NCBI GenBank assembly: GCA_018806985.1
Contig: JADANN010000106.1
Location: forward strand, 124,001-188,000
Direction: 5' to 3'
Source of the DNA: Angiostrongylus vasorum
Lineage: Eukaryota; Nematoda; Chromadorea; Rhabditida; Metastrongylidae
Length of the DNA: 64,000 nt
Each line of letters starts with the position of its first letter. Positions within the stretch are counted from its first letter, which is position 1. The notes below the pieces were generated by a model that searched no databases, was not told where the DNA came from, and worked only from the letters and a program-made list of their open reading frames with translations. Both the position numbers and the translations under genes were made by a program. Shown in pieces: positions 25,301 to 34,890 of this stretch.

Positions 25301-28300
25301 GTTTCGGTGTGTGCACTTCGAAATCGATGCGCTTGGTCGCGAATGTGTTGTGGCACACACATATATGATAACTCAGTCTATAACAATGGGTTTCACCAGT
25401 ATATGCAGCTGCGGAGGTGACGACGCTTCCAGGGATAGTCAATCGGTTCTCATTTTGTGAGAATCACAATTAAACTATGGTTTAGTTGTATCACAAGACT
25501 ACAGTGTTACTAAAAAAAAAGAAAAAAAGAACGCAGTGAATAAACAAGGAATGCGCTGCAATCATTCGTACGTCATTGTCAGTTACCTGCAGATAGTTCT
25601 TCACTATTCAACGCCTCTTTTCAAATATTCAGACGAGTTTCGTAGTCAAACATTGTAAAGTCTCACCTCGATGAGACCGTCAGCGTCGACGGACACCGAC
25701 CTAGCGGACCCACCGTTGTTCACATACTTGTTCCTGAAAGTATAAAATTTAGGGAATGCAAACAACGCTAGTATCAAATGCAAACAACTTTCTATTAACA
25801 TTTCATCTATGTTTATCTAAAAACAAAAAAAAGTAAAACATTGGCGGTTATCACCACAACAGATTGGAAGTTGTATAACACATGGTTACTGTTACATACA
25901 TAACACACTACACAATTTTCACTGAATATAACACCTACATGTGTGTCTACGAAGAATCATCCATCATATTAACATCAAACTAATTATTATTCTTAAATAA
26001 CCATAAAAGGTAGCGTGTGGCGCAGTTGCTGGAGGGGCCACTGCAACACACATGTGGAATCGATCTTCGGACCCATGGCCCACCAAGCCTTCCATCCCTC
26101 CAGGGTTGGCGAATTGGTACCAGACTTGTCTGGGAGGATAGCAGCACTGGCTCGATACATCGGTAGGCCGCCGCGAGTTGTTGCAAAGGCATTCAATCTC
26201 CTCCAACGATGTTTAATGAAGTCGAATGCATGGCGCATCCATCAGGGATTGATCAACGCTGAGTTTTTTCCTTTATCCTTTGAATAACCATAAATACAAA
26301 CAAAACAAAGTAACATAATAACTTACACTTGGCGAAAAAAGAGCTAGTTCATTAACTAGCAACTACCACGGAGTTTTCCAAATACTACTACCTCAAACTA
26401 TCTAGAAAGAACATTTCCCACGTAAGTGCTAAAACTCTGGTTTCTAGACCCCTCTTGAAAAAACCAACAAATTGTACCAAATTTATTTCAAAGTTGTTGC
26501 TTACCTTCCACAAAGTATCTTCTCTGTTCACATTTGCATTTTACGAAAAAAAGATATTCTTTCCAATCAGACCACAACTGTGAAAACCAATCCATACAAA
26601 AGTGACTCGACACGATTTCTTGTGGTAACTTTACAACATTCATGATGCGCACTATGTATTTTCCAGGATGAGGAGATTTACCCCGTGATTCAAACTCAAT
26701 TTGTTAGAGATTTCTCGTCCAAAACCAAACCCTGTATGGTTCCAGTTTATGAACAGGATTTACCTGCACACTCACAAAATATCTAGTCACTGTGGCCGCA
26801 CTTTATAAAAATGAATGCGGTCTATTAACTTTAAACGTGGAGGTAATGAGAAGAAAAAGGTGTGATCCCGTGACTTTCAGATTACACGACTGAATCGTCC
26901 ACATTCCAGCAGAACCGTGACGCGTTTACAGAAATAGTAACAACTCCGCATATTCTCATGATTTTCATTAATCATAAATACAATGCACACTGATCGAAGT
27001 ATGACCGAGTGCGAAACTAGCTCATCTCGACAGCCGGTGACAGACTCTAACATGTCGTACCAATCTGTTCAAGGCTGAGTATACCGAAGGCTGCCAGTAA
27101 TTCCTTACGCAGTCGTCATTTTCTTTTTTCCAAATCACCTGAGAGGGAAATTCTGGCCGGTTGTCGAACACTCTTGCTAATAAATGAGTCGAGCGCTTTC
27201 GCATATCAGACTATCAAAGCATACCTGGTATATCTGAGATAAGGTCATGTTCAAAGTTCCTTAACAAGTATATCTTTCTATAAAACATTCCCCACTATCC
27301 CAAGGTATTTGATAAGAATGTTATAATCCCGCCTTTCCTCGTCAGTGATCGATTCGCTGTGACTCTAGAATGGAGAACGAAATACTGAAGTGGGAACAAA
27401 AGCCACAGACGGCACCAAGTACGTGACCTGATTCTTAAAGGCCTTTAAGAATAACCTACGAAGCCGATAGAAAAAAGCACCCACCTAAGATAACCCGTTG
27501 TTGCAGTTTCGATTATCCCTTATTCCGACTCTAATCGCCACTTAATATATATACAGCTGAGGAATGTTTAGCAAGTTAGACCAGCCGAAGAGCACACCGG
27601 AACTACAACACCGAATGACCACTTAGCTTATCGCTTCAGGATATTGTAATGCTTATTTCGCTTGGTATAAAGAATAAGTAATTATTTAAAACATTTTAAA
27701 GGAAAAAAAATCCTGTGGTGCGTTCACTAAAGTAATTTACTTTTACGTCTTAATATGGTGATATACTTAAGGGAAATGATACTTATCTCATCCAACCTAT
27801 CATTTCCAGGAATGTAGGAATAGGAATGAGTATATGAAATGAAAAATTCCATATATATTGATCGGTGTTGGGAAATCAATACATAGTCCTTGCACTCTGC
27901 CTGTCCAGCAGCATACACGGCCACTGTTTAACGAGTTCTTTTTCACAAATTCCTTACGCCTACAGAAATGTACTAACTCACAATCGATCGAACACTCCCT
28001 AAAGTGCTTAGTTAAGTAGTCAGTAGATTAAAGCACTCCTATTAAAAACCGAACCAGCCCAGGAAATATCGATCCGTCCTCGATGGAGAACGCATTCACC
28101 ATTATAATTTAGAAATAAACCACTAGCGTATTCAAAAGTCGCAAAAAAACCTGTTCCCACACTAATTCAGTAATGAAGGGAACACCGAGTGTTCCACGAC
28201 TCTCAATGTTCTAAATGAGTGGGATAATTAATTTCGAATAGGACATAGTCGTTCAAAATGATGACGCGATTTCGACTTAGCCCGTGGGACACTGCAAAGA

Positions 28301-28880
28301 CCTCCATGCCTCAAATTAAGCGCATTAAATAACAAAATAGCGGAAAGTAAATCTCTACGAAATCCAGGAAAACACCACTAAGGAAGCGCTATCCCTATTC
28401 TGCTAAATCTATCCAGAAAACTGCCTCTTAGTCAGTTTTGTACTATGCTGTCCTGCATTGATTTACTGCTGCCCTTGTTGTTGACTATGAAGAATGTCGC
28501 TCAGAATAGAAGATTTTTCTCATACACTGCCTTTGATTCCCAGTACCTGAACGAATATGGAGTAGGGAAACGATATTTTGGCGCCACTATAGAGAACTAA
28601 ATTAGGGTCAAAAACTTAAGGGCAAGTATTCGGCCCGATTTCATTCTTTCGGTAAGCAACATTGAAACCAGAATGTGGCGTTAACAAGTTGTCGTAAGAA
28701 GGAAGAGGAAAGCAACAACTCGCTAGCTTCATAACATAACAGCTTTCCTAAGGAATAGTCAGGAGTGGAAGGATGGGGGCTGATCAGCGACAACTTCAAC
28801 TTCTTCTGGAGAACTTCAAAACCAAATTCGACCGGATATCGATTGTAAGAACAATCTCACCTTGTGTTCGCATCAGTCAT
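16106..28880 (-). CDS. inf-1: eIF4A ATP-dependent RNA helicase, 10 exons
   Basis: DEAD-box helicase of the eIF4F cap-binding complex; it unwinds 5'-UTR structure during cytoplasmic translation initiation (family knowledge). I joined ten exons in phase: 28861-28880, 25667-25733, 21950-22082, 20312-20451, 19997-20162, 19171-19280, 17785-17928, 17022-17105, 16491-16658, 16106-16306. They total 1,233 nt, i.e. 410 residues plus TAG, matching the usual length of about 400-406. Visible motifs: Q motif ([10 protein letters not shown], about 56-65), Walker A AQSGTGKT (81-88), PTRELAQQ (113-120), TPGR (162-165), DEAD (186-189), SAT (217-219), ARGID (337-341), [11 protein letters not shown] (362-372). 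Every intron is GT-AG and no exon contains a stop. The symbol is that of the C. elegans orthologue. Nothing suggests decay, although the introns are full of repeats. Confidence 0.95.
16491..16658 (-). CDS. inf-1: eIF4A exon 9 (motif V)
   Basis: Acceptor GGCTAAG, donor GTATGT. 56 codons, including [25 protein letters not shown] and ARGIDVQQ. Confidence 0.95.
17022..17105 (-). CDS. inf-1: eIF4A exon 8
   Basis: Acceptor CATTCTAG, donor GTAAGT. Exactly 28 codons, containing [10 protein letters not shown] and [11 protein letters not shown], the expected start of RecA domain 2. Too short for a length-filtered ORF list, but it fills the only gap between exons 7 and 9. Confidence 0.92.
17110..17160. 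repeat. AT/ACAT-rich simple sequence beside a SINE
   Basis: TATATACATATG-type sequence in eIF4A intron 7 abutting the tail of the SINE at 17160. A matching ACACATACA tract lies on the other side at 17453-17482. Confidence 0.6.
17160..17431 (-). mobile_element. SINE family A in eIF4A intron 7
   Basis: AAAGGATAAAGGTCTCGGCG tail through CAGGTCTGGTACCAATTTGC to GCCTCCGACCACTACGCTCC head. Same transcriptional orientation as eIF4A. Confidence 0.88.
17785..17928 (-). CDS. inf-1: eIF4A exon 7 (SAT motif)
   Basis: Weak acceptor (ACTTAATAG), donor GTGCGT. Exactly 48 codons from VVLLSATMP to FYVNVQKE, linking RecA domain 1 to RecA domain 2. Confidence 0.93.
18400..18535 (-). repeat. Repeat C fragment in eIF4A intron 6
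   Basis: TATTGCTGGTACTGGTTTACTC and GGGTTTCCTTTGGATGG align to the middle of repeat C, strongly decayed. Confidence 0.5.
19171..19280 (-). CDS. inf-1: eIF4A exon 6 (DEAD box)
   Basis: Acceptor TTTTTTCAG, donor GTGCAT. Encodes [20 protein letters not shown] followed by [13 protein letters not shown], with the ATPase motif II. Confidence 0.95.
19669..19830 (+). repeat. Family B fragment in eIF4A intron 5
   Basis: A short inverted match (CTGAGATATGGATAGCACGG versus CCGTGTTATCCTCATATCTCAG) is followed by TTGTGGTTGTGTTCCACATCG and CCTGCCGTGAACAAGAATAG. Confidence 0.6.
19997..20162 (-). CDS. inf-1: eIF4A exon 5 (motif Ib)
   Basis: Acceptor ATTTTAG, donor GTTAGT. Encodes [26 protein letters not shown] and VVGTPGRV. 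It ends after one base of a Gln codon completed by exon 6. Confidence 0.93.
20312..20451 (-). CDS. inf-1: eIF4A exon 4 (Walker A, motif Ia)
   Basis: Acceptor CTTTTTCAG, donor GTTTTC. Carries [13 protein letters not shown] and PTRELAQQ. The residues before Asp-Val-Ile (CCTLR, across the splice) are less usual than the Gly/Lys-rich version in other eIF4A proteins. Confidence 0.95.
21392..21782 (-). repeat. Repeat C in eIF4A intron 3
   Basis: The plus strand starts TATTTGGATACTTGGATGG (shared with the RTE 3' end). It runs through GGTCGTCACCACCACAGGCAG and CTTGTGAATCAGAGGGAG, and ends CTCAACCGTTGGGAACAGTT. No ORF kept. Full-length copy, about 390 bp. Confidence 0.8.
21950..22082 (-). CDS. inf-1: eIF4A exon 3 (Q motif)
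   Basis: Acceptor TTCAAG, donor GTAAGT. Residues 30-73 carry the conserved Phe and the Q-motif Gln ([13 protein letters not shown]). One base is left over for a split codon. Confidence 0.93.
22083..25666 (-). other. eIF4A intron 2
   Basis: 3,584-nt intron (GTGAGA...TTCAAG). Most of it is a decayed RTE LINE lying in the same orientation as the gene. Confidence 0.8.
22630..25370 (-). mobile_element. Decayed RTE-type LINE (RTE1)
   Basis: On the minus strand, stretches of RTE-clade ORF appear in order with stops and frameshifts. Order: 5' leader (25.37-24.84 kb), endonuclease C-terminal part (24.83-24.5), linker with [13 protein letters not shown] (24.48), [14 protein letters not shown] and [15 protein letters not shown] (24.2-24.0), RT fingers/palm with [21 protein letters not shown] and [11 protein letters not shown] (23.9-23.74), [15 protein letters not shown] (23.3), and C-terminal WTGHVMGV / [10 protein letters not shown] (22.95-22.8). 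The N-terminal half of the endonuclease is deleted. It sits inside eIF4A intron 2. Not functional. Confidence 0.85.
25667..25733 (-). CDS. inf-1: eIF4A exon 2
   Basis: Acceptor ACTTTCAG, donor GTGAGA. Encodes a short Asn/Gly/Ser-rich N-terminal tail ending in DADGLIE, which continues into GNYDQ of exon 3, as in other invertebrate eIF4A proteins. Confidence 0.85.
25734..28860 (-). other. eIF4A intron 1
   Basis: 3,127-nt intron (GTGAGA...TTTCAG). It holds one SINE (26008-26281). In the rest I see no coding or structured element. Confidence 0.7.
26008..26281 (+). mobile_element. SINE family A in eIF4A intron 1, with target-site duplication
   Basis: AGGTAGCGTGTGGCGCAGTT head, GTGGAATCGATC B box, tail TTTCCTTTATCCTTT. 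Flanked by AATAACCATAAA at 25996-26007 and 26282-26293: a 12-bp target-site duplication, which marks insertion by retrotransposition and fixes the element at 274 bp. Confidence 0.93.
28861..28880 (-). CDS. inf-1: eIF4A exon 1 (start codon, 6 codons + 2 nt)
   Basis: Reads ATG ACT GAT GCG AAC ACA AG, then donor GTGAGA. The two leftover bases join the single leading base of exon 2 to make an Arg codon, so the phase fits exactly. MTD-type starts are familiar in nematode eIF4A. The exon is tiny and 3.1 kb from exon 2, so RNA evidence would be needed to fix it. Confidence 0.75.
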
Positions 28881-29115
28881 GTCACGTAGAATCCACAACG
28901 ATCAAATCTGTTGGTCAGACGGTAAATACTACGAATTCCCAGCAACACGTACGAGTGTCAGAGGCAAAACTGAAAATGAGATGAGTAATCGCGCCCGGCC
29001 CGCCCACTTCATGAACCAGTGCGGCGGGTCCCGTACGGAAAAATGCGCGGGCACATTAATATTCAGCTGTTTCTATCAACTGGGCGCGGTTGTCGGTTGC
29101 TACGAAGAGGAGGCC
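28881..29115 (-). promoter_or_regulatory. Candidate eIF4A promoter / 5' UTR
   Basis: Region immediately upstream of the inferred eIF4A start. The part at 28990-29110 is noticeably richer in GC and CpG than its AT-rich surroundings, and no repeat family is recognised in it. I see no TATA box. A promoter role is inference from position and composition. Confidence 0.35.
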
Positions 29116-29524
29116 GCTTAAAGTATCTCCTTGAGAATGACGGACGGATGATTTACTTTGTGGTAAAAGTGACGTCAGTCAATTTGAAGACGATTGAGGA
29201 GGAATGGATGAAATGATGGGACGTGAACACAGATGCAAAGGAAAACGACTTTTTCTTCAAATAGTAAAGGAAAGTTCTATATAGACTTAGTTTCGCTGAC
29301 TTTAGTTCAGATAGAAAACAATGCACTTAGAGAATTCAGGACCAGTTTTCCCGTTTTTTTCTTCCTTCGTGTTCACCTAATTCCAGTTTTACAGCGGTAG
29401 TTGACATGCCTTCTCCATTTGATCCGAAAATTGGATAAGGAAATAGACGGTAATGACGAAAATCCGGACAACCTACCTTCCTTTAATCTAGGCAGGACTA
29501 ATCAATACGCATCCTTTCATTGAC

Positions 29525-29640
29525 AAGCTTACACGAGGTTACGACAAACAATTTTTGAACAGCTAACGTTTCGACGTCTTCTTCTTCATCAGAGCTGATG
29601 GTAATAAAGCAGTAGGCTAAAAGAATAGTAAAACGTTCCC
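29525..29640. repeat. Family D fragment
   Basis: CTTACACGAGGTTACGACAA, AGCTAACGTTTCGACGTCTT and CTTCTTCATCAGAGC. Confidence 0.6.
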
Positions 29641-29675
29641 CCTAAATGAGCAGTATCTGTTGTTACTTACTTTCC

Positions 29676-29905
29676 TACTTGGATGCTTGGATGGCCCGTA
29701 TTCACTGGTTGTGCGGGTCCCACCATAATTTCCATCCCCTCGGAGTTTTGATGGTTTAGCCATTGTGGTTCCCTGGAGTCCCGAGGGTCAGCCTAGCCAA
29801 AGTTTGCACCAGTTCGTCACCACCACAAGCAGTTGCCGCCCTTGTGGATCAGAGGAAGATTTGCCTAGGCTTCCGGCTTACTGGATGAAAATCACATAGT
29901 GGTGT
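29676..29905 (-). repeat. Repeat C, truncated
   Basis: TACTTGGATGCTTGGATGGC, TTCACTGGTTGTGCGGGTCC, TCGTCACCACCACAAGCAGT, CTTGTGGATCAGAGGAAG; stops near 29905. Confidence 0.8.
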
Positions 29906-31071
29906 ATTCGGGAACAGGAATGTGGAAAATAAAAAAAACTAGTAGTCCTGATGTAATTTTGAAAGGTTTTATCGCGAATGAAACAGGAGATCTTCCATGG
30001 AGAACTTGTAGCAAACGAGTAAATTGTCACAGTCCCTTATTACATCTACTTGTTACTGCAGGATTCAACGTGGCTTGTACGCTTATTCTTTCCTTTAATT
30101 TCATAACTGACTTTACAACAATCTCAGCAGCGGCCTACAAACTTTCACGTTGAGCTGGACCGAAGTTACTGCTAAGTTATTTACACCGTAGCTGACCTTA
30201 ACTAGCGTTATGTTGTATCTCACGATCTTCTAAGCTCAAACGATTTTCAATAATGAGAGTGACATACTGACATTCACCTGACTCACACAGTTATCCCTAT
30301 AACCTTAGTGTAGAGCTCTGAAGTCGTACCTCAATCAACTCAACATCTTCTAGTTATCTTAACTTCTTTGGCTGTCACTTCTCCGTTTTAACACCTTATT
30401 TACTACGCTAGCTGACACGTATAACCCCAGACCGACTATACTACGACTGCATGGGATAAACTTAGCTGCAGAAGGATTTAAAATATCAGCCAGTACATCG
30501 GAACATGACGAATACACCGCACCTTGTGTATACGTTTAGACCACGGTACGGGTACATGGATGATTACGGAGGAATGAATCGGCATTTCTAGCTCTACGAA
30601 CTTCTTGTATACATCTTGACTTCTGTACAGTTTAAACTTCAGTGCACCAATATAGCAAAACAACATTACAAATACTACGGTTTAGCAGATTTTACCCCTA
30701 CCCTAATCATCGCCAACCGACGGTGTTGGTGGCGCCATGAACCAAACAGCATTCAGCTTATAGAGCTCTCACCAGCTGTTGTTTCCAAACGCATACAAAC
30801 TGAAAGCTTCATTGGTAACATACGTACACATGTTTCATAACAAACGATAACTCGGCTTCTAAGAAAATGTAAAGTATATAAAGTGTTAGGCATTTCATAG
30901 CGAAAAATCAGGGATTTCTCTCCAGAAGGCTTCACTACATCAAGTCGGACAATACAACTGACAACTGAACACCATTACCATAACGAAAAAAAAGATAAAA
31001 ATAGGTAGAACCAACAGCTACAAGAGAACTTCCAACGTAAAATTTCATCAACATTTCGAGTAACAAACATT

Positions 31072-32517
31072 CTACGACTTTTCACCCACTTGTTCGATTG
31101 GGATGCTTCTGCCACTTGATTCAAGCGGCTTATTCAGTCTTGGGACTTCGACTGACAGATGACCATTATCAGTAAGAGAAGAATGAATTGCACTCAGATC
31201 AACGTCTTCTGGTAGCACAAACCGACGGGTGAAAGATCTGTAACAGCATTGACAATGAATTATAAGATACCTAAACACCCATTTAAAGATAGTCTTAAAA
31301 TGACGTTAAAAGATGACTTAAGGAAAAATCACTAGTCATAGACATCTTCTGCACTGGAAGAACACTGCAGCGGTAGACGACTGCACAATGTCCAAACAAA
31401 AGTCTTAGAAATAAAACTGCCTTTCACGAACCTCATCGAATAACCATTCTCCTCTCTGAGCTCCTCTTTTGCTTCAATAGTCAGACGATGACCATCTACG
31501 TTCACTTTCAGATTCTCTGGCTTGAACTCTGACACGTCAACAGACACAGCGAACTTCGACTCATTGTTGACTATCTAAATAATAATGTTAACTTTTTATT
31601 TATTACCTACTATAATTTTTCAAGGCAGTGTATTACTATGTGTGATATAACCACAATATACAGAAAACTACATGAGAGAAAGGCGAAACGGAGGACCCGT
31701 ATGGTGTCGTGGTGAGCGCGTTAGCCTTCGGAAAAGATAATAGCACGTTCGTTCCCCACCGCATACAACTGCCGTCCGGAATTTTGCAAATATCTCAGCA
31801 CTATAGTGGTTATCTAAATAACAGATTCAAACATCTAATCTGTCTAACCTATAAATTAATCTACCCATGTCTGCCTATCTAAGTAAGTTTCTAACACCTA
31901 AAAAAGGTGTACACGAAGCCAGTGAGGAAAATAACGTGTAAACATGACATGTTACGTATACTTTCGTAAATTTCACAGCTGTAAAGAATATTCGGTAGTG
32001 AAATACAACCACTATGATGCTGAGACATATGCAAAACTTGGATTCTGGGCCAGATCGAACCCGCGACTCCCTTCTGGGGTCTCACAAGTTAGTCACTGCA
32101 CCACTGATGCCCTCGTTCTGCCTTTCTCTTAGCCGATTTTTTATTCTAACGCTGGTATCAGCACTCAGCCATCAAGAGCAATGGAGTGTAATCCTGGTAG
32201 TTCTCCCTCTTTCTATAAAGCTATTCCACTTTAACCACGTAAAACACTACGGTAAAGGTCTTCTGCTGTAAACTTAAAAAGGAAAAGAACAAGTTGACGT
32301 CTTGTCAACGAGAATAAGACTTCTTAACCAACACCCCTAAGCTTGGATTTCACTAGCAAGACACACAAAGTCTTACCTCACTAGCATATCGATCGACTGG
32401 TTGTGGAATTGTGCGAAGTAACGGAGTGAACATCATCCTTTCCATATGACGGAAATCACGCATACATTCTTCGACGAATCGAGGGAACATGGAAGCCGGA
32501 CGAATCCAAAACGACAT
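31072..32517 (-). CDS. Small heat-shock protein (HSP-16/alpha-crystallin type), gene a
   Basis: ATP-independent holdase chaperone that binds unfolding proteins under stress (family knowledge). Exons 32377-32517, 31432-31574 and 31072-31237 join in phase to 149 residues plus TAG. The N-terminus starts MSFWIRPASMFPRF, an Arg/Met-rich region like the HSP-16 N-terminal arm. The alpha-crystallin domain runs from about IVNNESKFAV to HLSVEVPRL, with RSFTRRFVLPEDVDL across the exon 2/3 junction. The C-terminal IPI is the I-x-I anchor motif. Donors are GTAAGA and GTTCGT; acceptors are TATTTAG and TTACAG. Intron 1 (802 nt) has a family B fold-back fragment. A heat-shock element lies upstream. Closest paralogue is gene b. 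Confidence 0.92.
31590..31815. repeat. Family B fold-back remnant in sHSP gene a intron 1
   Basis: Left end 31590-31660 is an inverted terminal segment (TTATTTATTACCTACTATAA). It is followed by an arm in the other orientation with GTGAGCGCGTTAGCC and GCACGTTCGTTCCCCACCGC, ending at TTTTGCAAATATCTCAGC. Confidence 0.7.
31985..32165 (-). repeat. Family B arm with a good tRNA-like module
   Basis: On the minus strand: AGTGGTGCAGTGACTAAC, then GCGGGTTCGATCTGG about 40 nt later (B box GGTTCGATC). Followed by AAGTTTTGCATATGTCTCAG. Confidence 0.65.
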
Positions 32518-32586
32518 GATGACGAAATAGAACTCCAATGAGCTTCGCCAGTCGCATGGGGGCTTAAGTAGTCCACGGCAAACATG

Positions 32587-32609
32587 TTCGCGAACATTCG
32601 CGAACATTC
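32587..32609 (-). promoter_or_regulatory. Heat-shock element of sHSP gene a
   Basis: Five perfect alternating 5-bp units: TTC at 32587, GAA at 32592, TTC at 32597, GAA at 32602, TTC at 32607. It lies 70-92 bp upstream of the ATG, matching the HSF1 trimer site rule (inverted nGAAn units). This predicts strong heat induction. A degenerate TATA (TACTTAAG) lies between it and the ATG. Confidence 0.85.
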
Positions 32610-33020
32610 GAGGTCTGCATCTCTGTCCTCGCGATGCTCTCTGCGCGGCAGTGAGTCACCCCGTCTCGTTCGCGGACGTTGCGGGCTTTCAAAGCATGAC
32701 GCAGCAGAACTCGTACTTGAAGTAGTTAGCTAGCAGTCTTATTCACCTAATGCGCACCTTTTTTTCGAAATCGTAATCTTGGAGCTTTTATTGTTGACAT
32801 GAGGGTTGTTCTTCTATCACGGATATGCTTGGTAATAGTGAATCACGAAAGTTCATTGCGGGTCCTTAGCTGGGTAGCTGGTGGATCCTTACGGGAGATA
32901 CGGTGTTAAACCCGGATTAAAAACAACTGTATTCTAGCCCAGACATATTCCGAAGATGCGTTCTTTGTCCTTATTGCGCTGGGTTGAGCTATAACATCCA
33001 AATATACATAAGACGATAGA

Positions 33021-33270
33021 GGATAAAGCTCTCGACGTTGATCAATCCCTTCGGGATGCACCATGCATTCGACTTCATTAAGAATTGTTAGAGGTGACTG
33101 AGTGCATATGTGGTCCTTACAACTACTCGCGGTGGCCAATCGATGTATCGAGGCAGTGCTGCTATCCTCCCAGACAGCACTGTTACCAATTTCGCTGACC
33201 CCGGAGCGATGGAAGGTTTCGTGAGCCCTAAGCGCGGGATAGAACTCATGTGAATTGCGGGGTGGGATGT
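33021..33270 (-). mobile_element. SINE family A, head-truncated
   Basis: GGATAAAGCTCTCGACGTTG tail to GAACTCATGTGAATTGCGG. The A-box end is missing. Confidence 0.8.
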
Positions 33271-33416
33271 TAAACGTCACGAAAAGCTTAGAAGGAAGAT
33301 ATGATGCTCAACGAGTCCTTAGAGCGAGCAGAACCCACTGGACCACTCTTGCACGCGACAGAGAAAAATGGAAGATTTACTGGCGCCCGCTCGAGTCACT
33401 CGACGAGCAACGGGAC

Positions 33417-33443
33417 TACAGGTGATACAGGTGATACAGGTGA
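33417..33443. repeat. 9-bp tandem repeat x3
   Basis: Three exact copies of TACAGGTGA. Confidence 0.9.
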
Positions 33444-33889
33444 ACTGGATGGGTGTGCATATTGTGGTATGGAGTTGCTTCTAGGAGATTCTAGAATATG
33501 TCGGGTACCATACAGGTGAAAACGTGGAGATCAAGGGTAACCTACGAAAACTCTATTGCTCTTCGTTTTCGTCGAGCAAACGAAATGCACTAAAAACATT
33601 AGAACATGCCAGTGATCGATGGTAACTTTCTGGATGACAGCTGGGGTTACCCTATAGTTTACGAAATTCCAGGTCGATATAGTATAGAGAATTCCTCTAT
33701 CAGATAGAGAATCTATCTACCTGACAAACACATTCTGTAAGTCAATAGAGACTATTTGCCACAACGCCCGCGTGCGTGCGCTACATTCACATTCCATTCA
33801 AGCCATCGGGCCTACCACTAGACACACCATCTTGTAGCCATCAGTCACACCACCAGGCATGCTACCAGGTACGTCTCATTGCTTGGGGA

Positions 33890-34201
33890 CTAGACCCCAC
33901 AACCAGAGCCTTGACCGTACGAGCAACAGCACTCGCTGGGCGTAGCCACGCCCACTGGCACTGTCATTTGGCTTCTGACGACGCTTTGGGGGTCGCCGTT
34001 GCCGTACTCCACTGTTTTTTCTACGTTCGTATTGGCAGTGCGTTGCAGCTCCTCTTTTGCTTGAGTATTGGGGTTTTGCTGGAGTTGGTCTGCCATTATG
34101 GCATAAGCATCCAGCGCGGTCTGGACGCTGTTTCGATCATGTTCAATGGCCGATTTTGCTTGTTCTATCTTCTTTTGCCGTCTAGTAATGTACTCGATCA
34201 T
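33890..34201 (-). other. Gag-like coiled-coil ORF, possibly from a BEL/Pao element
   Basis: 103 codons starting MIEYITRRQKKIEQAKSAIE, highly charged and helix-forming (coiled-coil-like to about residue 65), then low-complexity. This resembles the N-terminal part of nematode BEL/Pao Gag proteins, but I recognise no protease, RT or LTR nearby. It abuts the long inverted repeat at 34301-34600. Function not assigned. Confidence 0.3.
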
Positions 34202-34300
34202 CCCTAATTTGTTCGGACGGAAAGTTTAGTGGCGTGTCTATTTCGTTTTGATAGCTATTTAAGGTGGATACGAGGCGGTTGATTCCTTTGTTAATAGTCC

Positions 34301-34600
34301 ATGGCGAGCGGGCAAGATAGTTGTCATTGTTTTTTCTTTTGAGAGTTAATATAACGTACCTGAAGGTAGATTCCCGTGTTGAGGTTCGGCTTTTTTCTTG
34401 GTCCTTTGAGTTTGAATCGGTTGGTGCCTATTCCTTTCAGTTCGAGTCAACTTGGTGAATGCACCAATCGATTCAGACTCAAAGGGGCAAGAAACGCTCA
34501 ACGAAACAAGCCGAACCTCAAAACGGGAATATACCTTCAGGGTACGTTACATTAACTCTCAAAAGAAAAGCAATGACAACAATGTTGTCCGCTCGCCAAG
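34301..34600. repeat. Long inverted repeat (hairpin arms about 125 bp)
   Basis: Left arm 34301-34427 (from GGCGAGCGGGCAAG to CGGTTGGTGC) is the near-perfect reverse complement of right arm about 34465-34600, with a spacer of about 37 bp. Both arms contain the GAGGTTCGGCTT / AAGCCGAACCTC pair and TTGAGAGTTAAT / ATTAACTCTCAA. Weaker similarity may extend outward on both sides. Would fold into a strong hairpin if transcribed. Confidence 0.8.
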
Positions 34601-34890
34601 GACACGGCACATTTCGAATTCCTTTATTCCATACTTGTGCTGCGTCAATGTGATCCACTGACGAAATGTAAATTTCCTTAAAGGCGGCACGACGAACTTT
34701 CCAAATTATTGCCCTGTGACTATGATGGCACTAGGGGAGGTCCTGGAGAGTATTCTGAAAAAACCCTTGCCCATCCATTTGGACCACTGTCTAATTGATT
34801 TTTTTTATTATTCTCTTCACCTAATCGCTGGGATGAGTGGTGGATTTTACAATATCTACGTGTACTCTGCGTGTGTTCGAAAGCCAATTA

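Larger units (their letters stand above)
29116..31071. other. Intergenic, eIF4A to sHSP cluster
   Basis: Family D (29.5 kb) and repeat C (29.7-29.9 kb). 29.9-31.07 kb shows nothing recognisable apart from the 3' flank of gene a. Confidence 0.5.

Noticed and set aside
31972..32085. tRNA-like GGTTCGATC segment as a real tRNA
   Set aside because: It sits inside a family B arm and the ends do not pair as an acceptor stem.
33776..34207. 143-codon plus-strand ORF
   Set aside because: It is antisense to the gag-like ORF and rich in residues typical of a shadow frame.
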